A DNA stretch of 6,334 nt from positions 1 through 6,334 of the forward strand of contig JAFSBS010000230.1 of NCBI GenBank assembly GCA_017437165.1. The letters run 5' to 3'. The number at the start of each line of letters is the position of its first letter. Positions within the stretch are counted from its first letter, which is position 1. Source of the stretch: Clostridia bacterium (GTDB taxonomy: Bacteria; Bacillota; Clostridia; Oscillospirales; Acutalibacteraceae). The position numbers were made by a program, and so were the translations under genes. Under the pieces are notes generated by a model. It had not been told where the DNA came from, made no database searches, and saw only the letters and a list, made by a program, of their open reading frames with translations. Below, one piece after another: positions 6,200-6,334 of the stretch.

Positions 6200-6212
6200 A
6201 ATTTTATATAAT
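6185..6212 (+). promoter_or_regulatory. Consensus sigma-A promoter for tcdA
   Basis: TTGACA (6185-6190) and TATAAT (6207-6212) are both perfect consensus boxes with a 16-nt spacer. The start point would be near 6219, about 30 nt before the ATG at 6250. It points away from the PBP gene. No equally good promoter is visible on the minus strand here; the best -10 is TATAAT at 6222-6217 with a poor -35. Confidence 0.7.
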
Positions 6213-6249
6213 TATTATTATATATATTTTTGAAAGGAGCAAAAAAACA

Positions 6250-6334
6250 ATGGACGAACGCTTTTCCCGTTCAGCGAGAATTTTCGGTGAAGAAAATCAG
6301 GTTAAATTAAAAAACAGCAAAGTCCTTGTTTTTG
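6250..6334 (+). CDS. tcdA: TcdA-type tRNA threonylcarbamoyladenosine dehydratase / ThiF-family E1-like enzyme (N-terminal part, runs off right edge)
   Basis: Only 28 residues are present: MDERFSRSARIFGEENQVKL followed by KNSKVLVF. The pattern ERFSR....G......L..SKV.VFG is the usual N-terminus of TcdA (CsdL/YgdL), a member of the ThiF/MoeB/HesA E1-like superfamily. The last residues lead into the expected ATP-binding GxGxxG strand just beyond the window. TcdA uses ATP to cyclise t6A to ct6A at position 37 of ANN-decoding tRNAs. The ribosome site AAAGGAG (6233-6239) is strong, with a 10-nt spacing to the ATG, and a consensus promoter precedes it. Other ThiF-family members have similar starts, so the exact family depends on the missing part. 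Confidence 0.75.
   Translation, partial: MDERFSRSARIFGEENQVKLKNSKVLVF

Overview
The window looks like chromosomal DNA from a low-GC Firmicute, most likely a gut-type Clostridia (Oscillospirales/Ruminococcaceae-like). The support is AT-rich coding sequence, AGGAG-type ribosome sites, sigma-A-like promoters, a class B penicillin-binding protein, and a methionine gamma-lyase/aluminium-resistance (YnbB) family protein typical of Firmicutes. This placement is an inference from protein style and base composition; there is no rRNA or marker gene to settle it.

Layout. Positions 1-209 (minus strand) hold the N-terminus of a D-2-hydroxyacid (glycerate-type) dehydrogenase that runs off the left edge. 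Positions 210-358 are a divergent promoter region with two well-formed sigma-A-like promoters and a 13-bp inverted repeat. From 359 to 4363 there is a tight four-gene plus-strand operon with gaps of 4, 1 and 1 nt: a TVP38/TMEM64 (VTT) membrane protein, a GHMP kinase of the galactokinase family, a GNAT acetyltransferase-like protein, and a PLP-dependent methionine gamma-lyase-family protein. Positions 4351-4581 are a convergent intergenic region made almost entirely of repeat sequence. It has two inverted arms, each AATT followed by four 7-bp units, which flank a long hairpin terminator and a GC-containing palindrome. The last codons of both flanking genes lie inside this repeat. Positions 4566-6164 (minus) encode a class B penicillin-binding protein. 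A second divergent region follows, and at 6250 the start of a ThiF/TcdA-type E1-like enzyme runs off the right edge.

How the genes may work together. The operon joins a membrane protein, a sugar-kinase-like enzyme with a substituted sugar-binding motif, an acetyltransferase and a PLP enzyme. No textbook pathway links these four, so any shared role is a hypothesis from co-transcription only. The kinase keeps the catalytic Arg and Asp but has Asn where galactokinases carry the Glu that contacts the galactose 6-OH, so plain galactose phosphorylation should not be assumed.

I do not see a clear new defence or mobile system. The most interesting items are the composite repeat that supplies stop codons to both neighbours, the altered kinase motif, the KTA-for-KTG change in the PBP, and the unusual operon content.
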